A DNA stretch of 64,000 bases, from NCBI RefSeq assembly GCF_003319125.1, contig NZ_QOHG01000012.1, forward strand, positions 62,001 through 126,000. The letters are read 5' to 3'. Shown one piece after another: positions 52,906 through 61,313 of this stretch. The notes beneath the pieces are model-generated. The model saw nothing but the letters and a program-made list of their open reading frames with translations, was not told the DNA's origin and did not search any database. A program made the position numbers and the translations under genes. Each line of letters opens with the position of its first letter. Position 1 is the stretch's first letter. This stretch comes from Blastococcus sp. TF02A-26 (GTDB lineage Bacteria; Actinomycetota; Actinomycetes; Mycobacteriales; Geodermatophilaceae).

Positions 52906-54161
52906 GCAGGCCGGGTGTTGTGCCGCAGCTCCCGGAACGGGAGCACGCGGTCGTCGCCGGGTTCGCGGGGGAGCCCCAGCAGCCGCTCGGCGATGGCGTT
53001 GCGCTGCATCTCCGTCGTCCCGCCGCCGATGCCGTGGCTGGACAGCCGGTGCACGCCCCAGTTCTCCGCACCGGGCTGCCAGGCCGCGGCCCGGGCGCCG
53101 GCGACGGCGAGGTCGATCTCGCCCCTGCGCGGGCCCACCGAGCCGGCCATCGCCTTGAGGATCGCCGCGGCCGGGCCGGGGAGGTCGCCGGCGCGCAGGG
53201 CGGCGCCGACGCGCCGGGTGGTCGCGGCCATCACCGCGTCCAGCACCCACCGCTCGCCGATCAGCGCGCGGACCCCGGGATCGGTGTCGCGGCCGACCTC
53301 GCGGGCGAGGTCCAGCAGGGTGGGTTCCAGGCCGATGCCGGTGTCCTCCTGCTGCCCGCGCTGACCGCCCAGCGACCAGCCCCGGCCGATCGCGCTGCGT
53401 TCGTTCACCATCAGCGTGGTCGCCACGCGCCAGCCGTCGTCCACCTCGCCGACGACGTTCTCGGCGGGCACGAAGACGTCGTCGATGTGCTCCTGGCAGA
53501 AGTCGGCGCTGCCGTCGAGCAGCCGCACCGGCGCGATCTCGATGCCGGGGGTGCGCATGTCGACGACGAACATCGTCAGGCCGGCGTGCTTGGGGACGTC
53601 GGGGTCGGTGCGGGCCAGGCAGATCGCCCAGTCGCCGTAGTTGCCGCCGGTGGTCCAGATCTTCGCGCCGTTGAGCACGAAGCCGCCCTCGGTGCGGTCG
53701 GCGCGGGTGAGCAGCCCGGCCAGGTCGGAGCCGCCGCTGGGCTCGGAGAGGAACTGGCGCCAGATCGCGTCGCCGCGCAGGATCGGCCAGATGTGACGGC
53801 GCTTGAGCGTCTCGCTGCCGTGCGCCAGCAGCGTCGGGACGACGACGTTGAAGGCGTTGCCGAACTCCTCGGGCATCCGGTACTCGGCCGCCTCCTCGCG
53901 GAACGCCTCCTGGTGCGCCGCGGTGAGCCCGAGGCCGCCGTACTCGCGCGGCAGGGGGACCCCGGCGATGCCGCCGTCCCACAGCGCCCGCTGGATCGCG
54001 CGGGAGCGGGCGACGCCCTCGTCGTCCCACTGCAGGAACGGCTCGCCGGGGGTCTTCCGCGGCACGTGCGCGGCGAGCCAGGCCCGGGCGCGCGCCCGGA
54101 ACTCCGCGACGCTCTCGCCGGCAGGTGCCTCCTGCTGCGGGACCTCGACGACGTCGGTCAT
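52902..54161 (-). CDS. Acyl-CoA dehydrogenase (subunit of a pair)
   Basis: A 419-residue FadE-like enzyme with FLSEPSGGSDLAGL near 138-151, GFVLNGAKIWTTGG, and the C-terminal GIGGGTTEMQRNAIAERLLGLPR. ATG overlaps the stop of the next dehydrogenase gene by 4 bp. Adjacent, coupled dehydrogenase genes in actinobacterial steroid degradation encode alpha2-beta2 enzymes with one FAD site per heterodimer; the same is inferred here. Confidence 0.92.
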   Translation of the reverse strand: MTDVVEVPQQEAPAGESVAEFRARARAWLAAHVPRKTPGEPFLQWDDEGVARSRAIQRALWDGGIAGVPLPREYGGLGLTAAHQEAFREEAAEYRMPEEFGNAFNVVVPTLLAHGSETLKRRHIWPILRGDAIWRQFLSEPSGGSDLAGLLTRADRTEGGFVLNGAKIWTTGGNYGDWAICLARTDPDVPKHAGLTMFVVDMRTPGIEIAPVRLLDGSADFCQEHIDDVFVPAENVVGEVDDGWRVATTLMVNERSAIGRGWSLGGQRGQQEDTGIGLEPTLLDLAREVGRDTDPGVRALIGERWVLDAVMAATTRRVGAALRAGDLPGPAAAILKAMAGSVGPRRGEIDLAVAGARAAAWQPGAENWGVHRLSSHGIGGGTTEMQRNAIAERLLGLPREPGDDRVLPFRELRHNTRPA

Positions 54162-55291
54162 GCCGCTGCTCCCTCTGCGATGTCCACCAGCGCGCGCTGG
54201 TGCAGCTCGGGGCTGCCCAGGAGCACCTCGTTGCTGATGACCCGCCGGAAGTACAGGTGCAGGTCGTACTCCCACGTCATCCCGATGCCGCCGTGCAGCT
54301 GGATGCAGTCGTGCAGCGTCGCGGTGCTCCGCCTCCCGACGTGGGCCTTGGCCACGCGGGGCGCGATCGCGGCGTCGGGCCGGCGCTCCTGCACCGAGCG
54401 GGCCGCGTGCGCGGTGATCGCCGCGGACCCCTCGAGCCACATCCGGTGGTCGGCCATCCGGTGCTTGAGCGCCTGGTAGGAGCCGATCGGCCGGCCGAAG
54501 GCGACCCGGTCCTTCGCGTACTGCACGGTCATCTCCAGACCGCGCGCGGTCGCGCCGGTGGTCTCGGCGCACTGGAGCACGAGGGCGACGCGGAGCTGGT
54601 GCTCGACGTCGGCCGCCGCGTCCCCGGGTGTCCCGACGACGGTGCCGGGCCCGGCCTGCACCCCGGTGAACCGGACGGTGGCCAGGCGGCGGGCGAGGTC
54701 GAGGGTCTCCAGCGGCTCCACCTCGAGCCCGGGGGTGTCGCGCGGGAGCAGGAACTGCGCCGGGCCGGCGTCGGTGCCGGTGCTGACCAGCAGCAGATCG
54801 GCGACGGCGGCGTCGGGGACGTAGGAGGCGACGCCGTCCAGCCGGTACCCGGCGCCGTCCCGGGTGGCCGTGACCGGCGGCGTCGTGGGCAGCGCGTCGT
54901 CGGGGCCGGCGAAGGCCCAGGTGGCGATCAGCTCACCCGCGGCGATGCCGGGGAGCACCCGCTCGGCCAGCTCGGCCGAGGCCGCACGCGCCAGCCCGGC
55001 GGCGACGACGTTCGTGGTCAGCGCCGGGCCGGGGTGCACCATCCGGCCGAACTCCTCGGCGACGATCGCCGCGTCGACCAGCGCCTCGCCCGACACGCTG
55101 CCCCCGCCCAGCTCCTCCGGCACGAACATCGCGTACCAGCCCAGGTCCGCGCCGGCCGCCCACGTGGCGCGGTCGACGCCGACCGGGTCCCCGATCAGCT
55201 CGCGCACCCGCTCGACCGGCGCGCGCTCGGTGAGCGCCCGCCGGCAGGTGGTGCGGAACAGCTCCTGGTCGTCGGACAGGCCGAACGCCAT
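54158..55291 (-). CDS. Acyl-CoA dehydrogenase (subunit of a pair)
   Basis: A 377-residue shorter dehydrogenase. It has FVPEELGGGSVSGEALV near 56-72, the helix TVQYAKDRVAFGRPIGSYQA and the C-terminal IQLHGGIGMTWEYDLHLYFRR. First gene of the leftward operon, with GAGGAGG before ATG 55291. Length and sequence type complement the longer partner at 52902, supporting a heteromeric enzyme. Confidence 0.92.
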   Translation of the reverse strand: MAFGLSDDQELFRTTCRRALTERAPVERVRELIGDPVGVDRATWAAGADLGWYAMFVPEELGGGSVSGEALVDAAIVAEEFGRMVHPGPALTTNVVAAGLARAASAELAERVLPGIAAGELIATWAFAGPDDALPTTPPVTATRDGAGYRLDGVASYVPDAAVADLLLVSTGTDAGPAQFLLPRDTPGLEVEPLETLDLARRLATVRFTGVQAGPGTVVGTPGDAAADVEHQLRVALVLQCAETTGATARGLEMTVQYAKDRVAFGRPIGSYQALKHRMADHRMWLEGSAAITAHAARSVQERRPDAAIAPRVAKAHVGRRSTATLHDCIQLHGGIGMTWEYDLHLYFRRVISNEVLLGSPELHQRALVDIAEGAAA

Positions 55292-55429
55292 GCCGCCTCC
55301 TCGGGGTGCGCGACCCGGCCGCGGACCGGCCCGGGACCCTTGCCCGGCGGACGATACGTGCGATACAAGTTCGGTAGCAAGTGTCTCATCAGCCCCGCTC
55401 CTTTGGCGGGCATCGAGAGGTGGAAACCC
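55292..55429. promoter_or_regulatory. Divergent promoter region of operon C
   Basis: A 138-bp gap with GATAC-GTGC-GATAC (direct repeats near 55354-55367) and two CAAGT direct repeats 12 bp apart just after it. TATCG-type -10 sequences are possible in both directions. Likely target of the TetR at 52291 (inferred). Confidence 0.4.
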
Positions 55430-56599
55430 GTGGCGCGACCCAGGCAGGCGGCCATCGCCGGCGTCTACACGACCAAGCAGGGCAAGCTGCCCGACCGCAC
55501 CTCGTTCTCCCTCCAGCTGGAGGCGATCAAGGGCGCGCTCGACGACGCCGGGATCCCGATCGAGGAGGTCGACGGGATCATCCCGATGAGCATGTCCGAC
55601 CACCTGCCGGGCACCACGGCGCACCAGTTCTGGGCCAACCAGCTGGGGGAGCGCCCGCTGGGTCTGATGGAGGTCGGCGGTGCCTCCGGCGCCCTGGCCA
55701 AGGCGGCGCTAGCGATCGAGAACGGCATGTGCGAGGTCGTCGTCCTCTTCTACGGCAAGGCCGGCTCGCTGGTCGGCCCCCGCGGCACCGCGATGCCCGA
55801 CCGCGCCCCGCGGGTGCCGGACTGGAGCTTCTACCAGTCGGGCGCCTACATGACGACGTGGTACGCGCTGTGGGCGCAGCGGTACATGCACGAGTTCGGC
55901 GTCACGCACGCCGACCTGGCCGAGGTCGCCGTCTTCACCCGGCACCACGCCACGCTGAACCCGGACTCGATCATGGGCCGCAAGGGCGACATCACCGTCG
56001 AGGACGTGCTGAACAGCCGGCCGATCTGCGAGCCGTTGAACCTCCTCGACTGCTCGCTGGACAACGACGGCGGCTACGCGATCGTCATGACCTCGGTCGA
56101 GCGGGCCCGGTCGGGCAAGAAGGAGCCGGTGCTCGTCCTCGGCGGCGCGGAGTCCACCTACACCGACTTCTACGTGACCATCAACGACCCGTGGTTCCCC
56201 GAGGAGGGCAAAGCCGTGCGCCGGGCCACCGAGCGCGCCTTCGGCATCGCCGGCATCCAGCACGACGACATCGACGTCGCCGGCCTCTACGACTGCTTCA
56301 CCATCACCACGATCCGCGACCTCGAGGAGATGGGCTTCTGCAAGCTCGGGGAGGGCGCGGACTACGTCAAGGAGGGGCACTGCTCGCTCGGCGGGAAGAT
56401 GCCGACCAACACCGACGGCGGCCTGCTCTCCAACAGCCACGCCGGTGACCCCGCCGGCATGCACACCATCGAGGTGGTCCGCCAGCTGCGCGGCGAGTGC
56501 GGCGAGCGGCAGGTGCCCGGCGCGAAGCTCGGCGTCTCCCTGCAGCAGGGCTGGGCGGTGCACGGCATGGCCGGCGTGCTCGTCATGGCCACCGAGTGA
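55430..56599 (+). CDS. Ltp-type thiolase, non-Cys
   Basis: A 389-residue thiolase-fold protein: QAAIAGVYTTKQGKLPDRT at the start, LDCSLDNDGGYAIVMTS in the middle and LGVSLQQGWAVHGMAGVL at the end. The nucleophile region reads EVGGASGALAKAALAIENG, without the Cys of true thiolases. A DUF35 gene follows after 43 bp. Third thiolase-DUF35 pair of the window; a retro-aldol cleavage role is inferred. GTG 55430 after GAGAGG. Confidence 0.88.
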   Translation: MARPRQAAIAGVYTTKQGKLPDRTSFSLQLEAIKGALDDAGIPIEEVDGIIPMSMSDHLPGTTAHQFWANQLGERPLGLMEVGGASGALAKAALAIENGMCEVVVLFYGKAGSLVGPRGTAMPDRAPRVPDWSFYQSGAYMTTWYALWAQRYMHEFGVTHADLAEVAVFTRHHATLNPDSIMGRKGDITVEDVLNSRPICEPLNLLDCSLDNDGGYAIVMTSVERARSGKKEPVLVLGGAESTYTDFYVTINDPWFPEEGKAVRRATERAFGIAGIQHDDIDVAGLYDCFTITTIRDLEEMGFCKLGEGADYVKEGHCSLGGKMPTNTDGGLLSNSHAGDPAGMHTIEVVRQLRGECGERQVPGAKLGVSLQQGWAVHGMAGVLVMATE

Positions 56600-56642
56600 C
56601 CGGCTCGCGCCGACCGACCCCCCAGACCTCAGGAGAGCGACG

Positions 56643-57122
56643 ATGACCTACCTCAAGCCCCTGCCCCAGATCGAGCCCCGCAACAAGGAGTTCTGGGACG
56701 GCCTGGCCGCGGGCGAGTTCCGCGTGCCGAAGTGCGACGACTGCGGCCACTACAACTGGGTGCCCTACCCGGCCTGCCGCTCCTGCCTGTCGGAGAACCA
56801 GACGTGGACGCCGGTCAGCCGGGACGCCACCGTGTGGAGCTTCAGCCTCGTCCACCGCGGCCCGGGTGCGTTCAACGACGACGTCCCCTACGCCGTGGTG
56901 CTGGCCAAGCTGGCCGAGGAGCCGCGCAGCTGCATCGTCCTCGGCAACACCGTGGGCATCGACCCGAACGACCTGTACATCGGCATGCCGCTGCGGATCG
57001 TGTTCGAGGAGATCCCGGGCGAGGACGTGACGGTCTTCCGGTTCGCGGCCGCCGACGCCGCGGAGCCGGACGACGCGGATGCCGCGCTGAACGTGGAGAA
57101 CCAGCCGGCGACGGTGGCCTGA
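56643..57122 (+). CDS. Zn-ribbon OB-fold (DUF35) protein
   Basis: A 159-residue partner of the preceding thiolase: zinc ribbon Cys31, Cys34, Cys45, Cys48; OB-fold with TVWSFSLVHRGP and YAVVLAKLAEEP; acidic C-terminal tail. ATG 56643 after AGGAGAG. Similar to the other two DUF35 proteins but with the longest tail. Confidence 0.9.
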   Translation: MTYLKPLPQIEPRNKEFWDGLAAGEFRVPKCDDCGHYNWVPYPACRSCLSENQTWTPVSRDATVWSFSLVHRGPGAFNDDVPYAVVLAKLAEEPRSCIVLGNTVGIDPNDLYIGMPLRIVFEEIPGEDVTVFRFAAADAAEPDDADAALNVENQPATVA

Positions 57123-57124
57123 CG

Positions 57125-58153
57125 GTGGACCTCTCCCTCACCGAGGACCAGCAGGCGCTGCGCGGGTCGGTCGCGGAGCTCTTCGCGGGTCAGGCCACGT
57201 CCGAGCGGGTCCGGGCGGCGGAGGCCGTCGGGCACGACCCGGCGCTGTGGCGGGTGCTCGTGCAGTCCGGCATCCCGACCATGGGTGTGGCCGAGGAGCT
57301 GGGCGGCGGCGGCGCGACGGTCGCCGACCTCGTCGTCGTCGCGATCGAGGCCGGCCGCCGCGTCGCCCCGGTCGCGCTGCCGGAGGCGCTGACCGCCGCC
57401 GCGCTGCTGGCCGCCTCGCCGGCGGGCGCGGACCTGCTGGCCGGGGTGGGGGAGGGGGACGTCGTCCCCACGGTCGCCCTGCGGCCGCTGCGGAACGGGA
57501 CCGCCGGCCCGGTGCCGGGCGCGGCGGTCGCCGACGTCGTCGTCGCGCTGGACGGCGACGAGCTCGTCGCGCTCTCCCGGCCGGAGGGGGTCGCGGCCGA
57601 GCCGCTGCCGGACCTCGGCGGCGCGGCGCTGGCCGAGGTGGCGACCACCGTGTGGTCGCAGCGGCTGGTGCTCGCCACCGGTGACGAGGCGCGGGGGGCG
57701 CACGACGACGCTGTCTCGCTGTGGCGGGTCCTCACCGCGGCGGCCCTGGAGGGGCTGCGGCAGGAGGCGCTGCGGATCGGCGTCGAGTACGTGAAGGACC
57801 GGCACGCCTTCGGGGTCCCGATCGCCTGGTTCCAGACCGTGCAGCACCGCCTGGCCGAGGTCGCCACCGCCGGCGACGGCGCCGAGCTGCTGGTGCACGA
57901 GGCGGCGTGGGCCCGGGACACCGGGGACCCGCGGGCGGCGGCCCTGGCCCGGATGGCGCTGCTCTTCGCCGCCGAGACGGCGCAGCAGACGGCCGCGGCC
58001 AGCCTGCACTTCCACGGCGGCTACGGCTTCACGCTCGAGTACGACATCCAGCTCTACTACCGGCGCGCCAAGGCCTGGCCGCTCGCGCTGGGGGCGCCGC
58101 GGCACGAGCTGCGCGCGCTGGCCGCCGATCTCTTCGCGGGAGAGGCAGCCTGA
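57125..58153 (+). CDS. Acyl-CoA dehydrogenase (short subunit)
   Basis: A 342-residue, relatively divergent dehydrogenase. It has GVAEELGGGGATVADL near 54-69, VEYVKDRHAFGVPIAWFQT and LHFHGGYGFTLEYDIQLYYRRA at the end. The central beta-domain is shortened, as in non-catalytic partners. GTG 57125 is 2 bp after the DUF35 stop; the stop overlaps the next ATG by 1 bp, so the pair is probably one heteromeric enzyme. Confidence 0.88.
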   Translation: MDLSLTEDQQALRGSVAELFAGQATSERVRAAEAVGHDPALWRVLVQSGIPTMGVAEELGGGGATVADLVVVAIEAGRRVAPVALPEALTAAALLAASPAGADLLAGVGEGDVVPTVALRPLRNGTAGPVPGAAVADVVVALDGDELVALSRPEGVAAEPLPDLGGAALAEVATTVWSQRLVLATGDEARGAHDDAVSLWRVLTAAALEGLRQEALRIGVEYVKDRHAFGVPIAWFQTVQHRLAEVATAGDGAELLVHEAAWARDTGDPRAAALARMALLFAAETAQQTAAASLHFHGGYGFTLEYDIQLYYRRAKAWPLALGAPRHELRALAADLFAGEAA

Positions 58154-59322
58154 TGGACTTCGTGGAGAGCGACGCCCTGGCCGAGCACCGGCAGGCCGCG
58201 CACGCGTGGGCCGAGCGGCACTTCCGCCCCGAGTGGGTCGAGCAGGAGCACGCCACCGGCACCCACCACAACCCGGAGCTGCACGCCCTGCTCGGGCAGC
58301 AGGGGCTGCTCGGCGCCGGCTGGCCGGCCCAGTACGGCGGCACCGACGTCGACCCGGCCTACGCGCTGGCCGTGTTCCAGGAGATCGGCGCGCGCGGCCT
58401 GCGGATGGACGGCTGGGTGACCACCGAGATGGTGACCCGCACGATCCTGCACGTGGCTACCGAGGAGGCCAAGCAGGAGATCGTCCCCGCCGCCCTGCGC
58501 GGCGAGGTCGTCATCGTGCTCGGTTACACCGAGCCCGGCTCGGGCTCCGACGTCGCCGCCGCCCGCATGCGCGCGGTCCGGGACGGCGACGAGTGGGTGG
58601 TCAACGGCTCGAAGATGTTCACCAGCACCGCGCACATGGCCACCCACGTGTTCCTGCTCGCCCGCACGAACACCGAGGTGCCCAAGCACAAGGGGCTCAC
58701 GCTGTTCCTGGCCCGGCTCGACGCCCCCGGCGTCGAGGTCCAGCCGGTGCACACCCTGGGCGGGCAGCGCACCAACGCCACCTTCTACTCCGACGTGCGG
58801 GTGCCGGACTCGATGCGGATCGGCGAGGTCGACGGCGGCTGGGGCGTCATGCGGGTCGCGCTGGTGCACGAGCGCGGCACGGCGGTCGCCCCCGGCGGCC
58901 CCACCCTCGTCGAGCAGGTCGCCGAGTGGGCCCGCACCGCTCCCGGCCCCGACGGCGCCCCGCTCCTGGACGACCCGACCGTCGCCGAGCAGCTGGCCCG
59001 GCTGGCCATCGACGACGAGGTCTCCCGGCTGCTCGGCCTCAAGGTGCGCTGGATCGCCGCGACCGGTGGCATGCCGGGCATCGAGGGCTCGATGGCGAAG
59101 CTGTACTCGAGCGAGGCCGAGCAGCGCCGGGTCGACGTCCTCACCGACCTGCTGGGGGAGCAGGCGCTGCTCCGCGACGGGGCCGGGCCGCTGCACGGCG
59201 CCGTGGAGTGGGCCTACCGCAAGGCGCCGGTCAGCACGATCTACGGCGGCACCAGCGAGGTGCAGCGGGAGATCGTCGCCGAGCGCCGGCTCGGGTTGCC
59301 GCGCAGCCGGCCGGTCGGATGA
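58153..59322 (+). CDS. Acyl-CoA dehydrogenase (long subunit)
   Basis: A 389-residue enzyme with LGYTEPGSGSDVAAARM near 121-137, WVVNGSKMFTSTA, and STIYGGTSEVQREIVAERRLGLPR at the C-terminus. The partner of the preceding shorter dehydrogenase (TGATG overlap). The SnoaL gene follows with ATGA overlap. Confidence 0.92.
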   Translation: MDFVESDALAEHRQAAHAWAERHFRPEWVEQEHATGTHHNPELHALLGQQGLLGAGWPAQYGGTDVDPAYALAVFQEIGARGLRMDGWVTTEMVTRTILHVATEEAKQEIVPAALRGEVVIVLGYTEPGSGSDVAAARMRAVRDGDEWVVNGSKMFTSTAHMATHVFLLARTNTEVPKHKGLTLFLARLDAPGVEVQPVHTLGGQRTNATFYSDVRVPDSMRIGEVDGGWGVMRVALVHERGTAVAPGGPTLVEQVAEWARTAPGPDGAPLLDDPTVAEQLARLAIDDEVSRLLGLKVRWIAATGGMPGIEGSMAKLYSSEAEQRRVDVLTDLLGEQALLRDGAGPLHGAVEWAYRKAPVSTIYGGTSEVQREIVAERRLGLPRSRPVG

Positions 59323-59756
59323 GCTCGGCGGAGGCCACCGACGTCCTGGCCGTCATGGGGGTGCTCAACCGCTACGCCTGGGCGCTGGACACCCGCGACT
59401 GGGAGGGGCTGCGCGAGGTCTTCGCCGCCGACCTGCGCGCGGACTACGGCGCCTTCACCGTGGCCGGGGTCGACGAGATGGTCGAGCGCATGCGGACCTC
59501 GCACGCCCACGTGGACTCCACCCAGCACCTGATCGGCGGGCACGACGTCCGGGTCGACGGCGACACGGCGCGGACGCGGTGCCAGGTGATCGCGACCCTG
59601 CGCCGCGCCGGCCGGCCACCGCGGACCTACCGCACCGGCGCCTGGTACGCCGACGAGCTGGTGCGCACCGCCGCGGGGTGGCGGATCGCCGTCCGCACCG
59701 CGACCGGGATCTGGTCGGAAGGCGACCGGGAGGTCCTGCGACCACCGGAGCCCTGA
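59319..59756 (+). CDS. SnoaL-like (NTF2-fold) protein
   Basis: A 145-residue protein with NRYAWALDTRDWEGLREVFAADL at the start, THDV-like central strand QHLIGGHDVRVDGDTA and the C-terminal GAWYADELVRTAAGWRI. That last signature is shared with the SnoaL domains fused to the ligase at 1 and the LLM enzyme at 34836. Coupled by ATGA overlap to the dehydrogenase. Possibly a hydratase/isomerase or a binding subunit. Confidence 0.85.
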   Translation: MSSAEATDVLAVMGVLNRYAWALDTRDWEGLREVFAADLRADYGAFTVAGVDEMVERMRTSHAHVDSTQHLIGGHDVRVDGDTARTRCQVIATLRRAGRPPRTYRTGAWYADELVRTAAGWRIAVRTATGIWSEGDREVLRPPEP

Positions 59757-59802
59757 GTCGACCGGGGAGCCGATCGGGTCCACGGTCGAGCGTCGTCCCG
59801 GA

Positions 59803-59833
59803 ACCGGCCACATCTCCCCGTCGAGTGGCCGGT
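59803..59833 (+). terminator. Hairpin terminator of operon C
   Basis: ACCGGCCAC / GTGGCCGGT, perfect 9-bp arms with a 13-nt loop, 46 bp after the SnoaL stop. Confidence 0.7.
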
Positions 59834-59910
59834 GGGGGGCCAATGCCCTGCGGGGGTGCGCCTCGGTCGCGTCCGCCGACCGGCACCCTTGCGCCTCGTC
59901 CGACTATTCG

Positions 59911-59921
59911 ACAATCATTGT
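59911..59921. promoter_or_regulatory. Perfect AATSATT palindrome, site H
   Basis: ACAATCATTGT is a perfect 11-bp palindrome directly followed by a -10-like TATGTT (59922-59927), upstream of the P450 gene. It is the most symmetrical copy of the shared motif and sits where a repressor would block RNA polymerase. Confidence 0.6.
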
Positions 59922-59987
59922 TATGTTGGGGTGCGAGTCGGCGGTCATCGCCGGGGCGCGACCAGAACCAGTCCTGGAGGGCCAGCC

Positions 59988-61268
59988 ATGACCACGTCCG
60001 AGAGCACCGGCCTGTGTCCGGTCACGTCGCTGTCCCTCGAGGAGGGCGCGCCGCCGCGGCCGGTCATCGACCTCGACGTGCACGGTGAGCGGTTCTCCGA
60101 GCTGAACTACGACATCTACCGGGAGCTGCTGCAGACCGCCCCGGTCGCCTGGGACCGGCGCAACGGCGGCTTCTGGATGCTCACCGGCTACCAGCCCGTC
60201 TTCGAGGCCACCAAGGACGACGACCTCTTCCTCTCCGCGCCCGGCACCGGGCTGCCCAAGGACGGCGAGGAGGGCGGCCTGCCGGAGGGGACCGGCCCCA
60301 TCCCCATCGAGATCGACCCGCCGCACACCCAGCAGTACCGCAAGCCGGTGCTCGGTCTGCTCTCGCCGAAGTCGGTCGCGTCCATGGAGCCGGGGATCCG
60401 CGCGGCCGCCGACGAGCTCATCGACGCGTTCATCGAGTCGGGGGAGGGCGACCTCGTCCAGCAGCTCAGCACGCCGCTGCCGGCGCTCATGGCGCTGCGG
60501 ATCCTCGGCATGGACGAGAGCCGCTGGCCGGAGTTCGTGCAGTGGATCCACACGATCATCCACGGCGAGCGGGCCCAGGCCGGGGAGGCGCAGATCGCGC
60601 TGTTCGGCGAGGTGTCGAAGGCCATCGAGGAGCGGACCGCGCTGGCGGACAAGCCCGACGACGTCCTGACCGCGATCGTCACCTGCCAGGTCGACGGCCG
60701 GACCATCGGCTTCATGGAGCAGGTCCGGTACGTGTTCCTGGTGATGCTCGGCGGCATGGACACCACCAGCGGGCTGACCGGCAACAGCCTCGAGCGGATC
60801 GCCCGCGACCCGGCGCTGCGGCAGAAGCTGATCGAGCGCCGCGACCTGCTGGAGCGGGCGACCGAGGAGTTCCTCCGCGTCGGGACGCCCACCCAGGGGC
60901 TGGCCCGGACCCTGTCCCGCGATGCCGTGTTCCACGGCCAGCACATGCGGGCCGGTGAGCGGGTGATGCTCATGTGGGCCGCGTCGAACTACGACCCCGC
61001 GGAGTTCGAGGACCCGTACACGGTCGACGTCGAGCGGTGGCCGAACAAGCACATGGCCTTCGGGGTGGGCATCCACCGCTGCCTGGGGTCCAACCTGGCG
61101 CGGACGATGTTCCAGGTGATGATCGACCGCGTCCTGGAGCGGCTGCCGGACTTCGAGCTGACGGTGGACGAGGTGCCGCGGTTCGAGGACGCCGGCAACG
61201 TCTACGCGCCGACCAGCTTCCCGGTCCGGTTCACCCCCGGACCGCGGGTGACCCCCGCCGCGAGCTGA
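59988..61268 (+). CDS. Cytochrome P450 (CYP3 of 3)
   Basis: A complete 426-residue P450: I-helix GGMDTT at 255-260, Glu294/Arg297 (EFLR), haem loop FGVGIHRCLG with Cys365, and the meander EVERW-type VDVERWPNK. No ferredoxin gene is adjacent, so it must borrow one, perhaps from the other two P450 operons. ATG 59988 follows GGAGG. It is a single-gene transcript between a promoter with motif site H and a strong terminator. Confidence 0.93.
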   Translation: MTTSESTGLCPVTSLSLEEGAPPRPVIDLDVHGERFSELNYDIYRELLQTAPVAWDRRNGGFWMLTGYQPVFEATKDDDLFLSAPGTGLPKDGEEGGLPEGTGPIPIEIDPPHTQQYRKPVLGLLSPKSVASMEPGIRAAADELIDAFIESGEGDLVQQLSTPLPALMALRILGMDESRWPEFVQWIHTIIHGERAQAGEAQIALFGEVSKAIEERTALADKPDDVLTAIVTCQVDGRTIGFMEQVRYVFLVMLGGMDTTSGLTGNSLERIARDPALRQKLIERRDLLERATEEFLRVGTPTQGLARTLSRDAVFHGQHMRAGERVMLMWAASNYDPAEFEDPYTVDVERWPNKHMAFGVGIHRCLGSNLARTMFQVMIDRVLERLPDFELTVDEVPRFEDAGNVYAPTSFPVRFTPGPRVTPAAS

Positions 61269-61274
61269 ACCCCT

Positions 61275-61306
61275 GATGGAGGCGGCCCGATCGGGCCGCC
61301 TCCATC
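61275..61306. terminator. Bidirectional terminator, 32-bp perfect palindrome
   Basis: GATGGAGGCGGCCCGA followed at once by its exact complement; no loop beyond the central bases. Lies between the convergent P450 and SnoaL genes, 6 bp after the P450 stop. Confidence 0.85.
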
Positions 61307-61313
61307 GGTGGCG

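Noticed and set aside
18697-56599. Steroid side-chain degradation locus by name
   Set aside because: Ltp/DUF35 pairs, paired dehydrogenases and P450s resemble it, but no ring-degradation gene (for example HsaC- or KshA-like) is present, so a steroid substrate is not supported.
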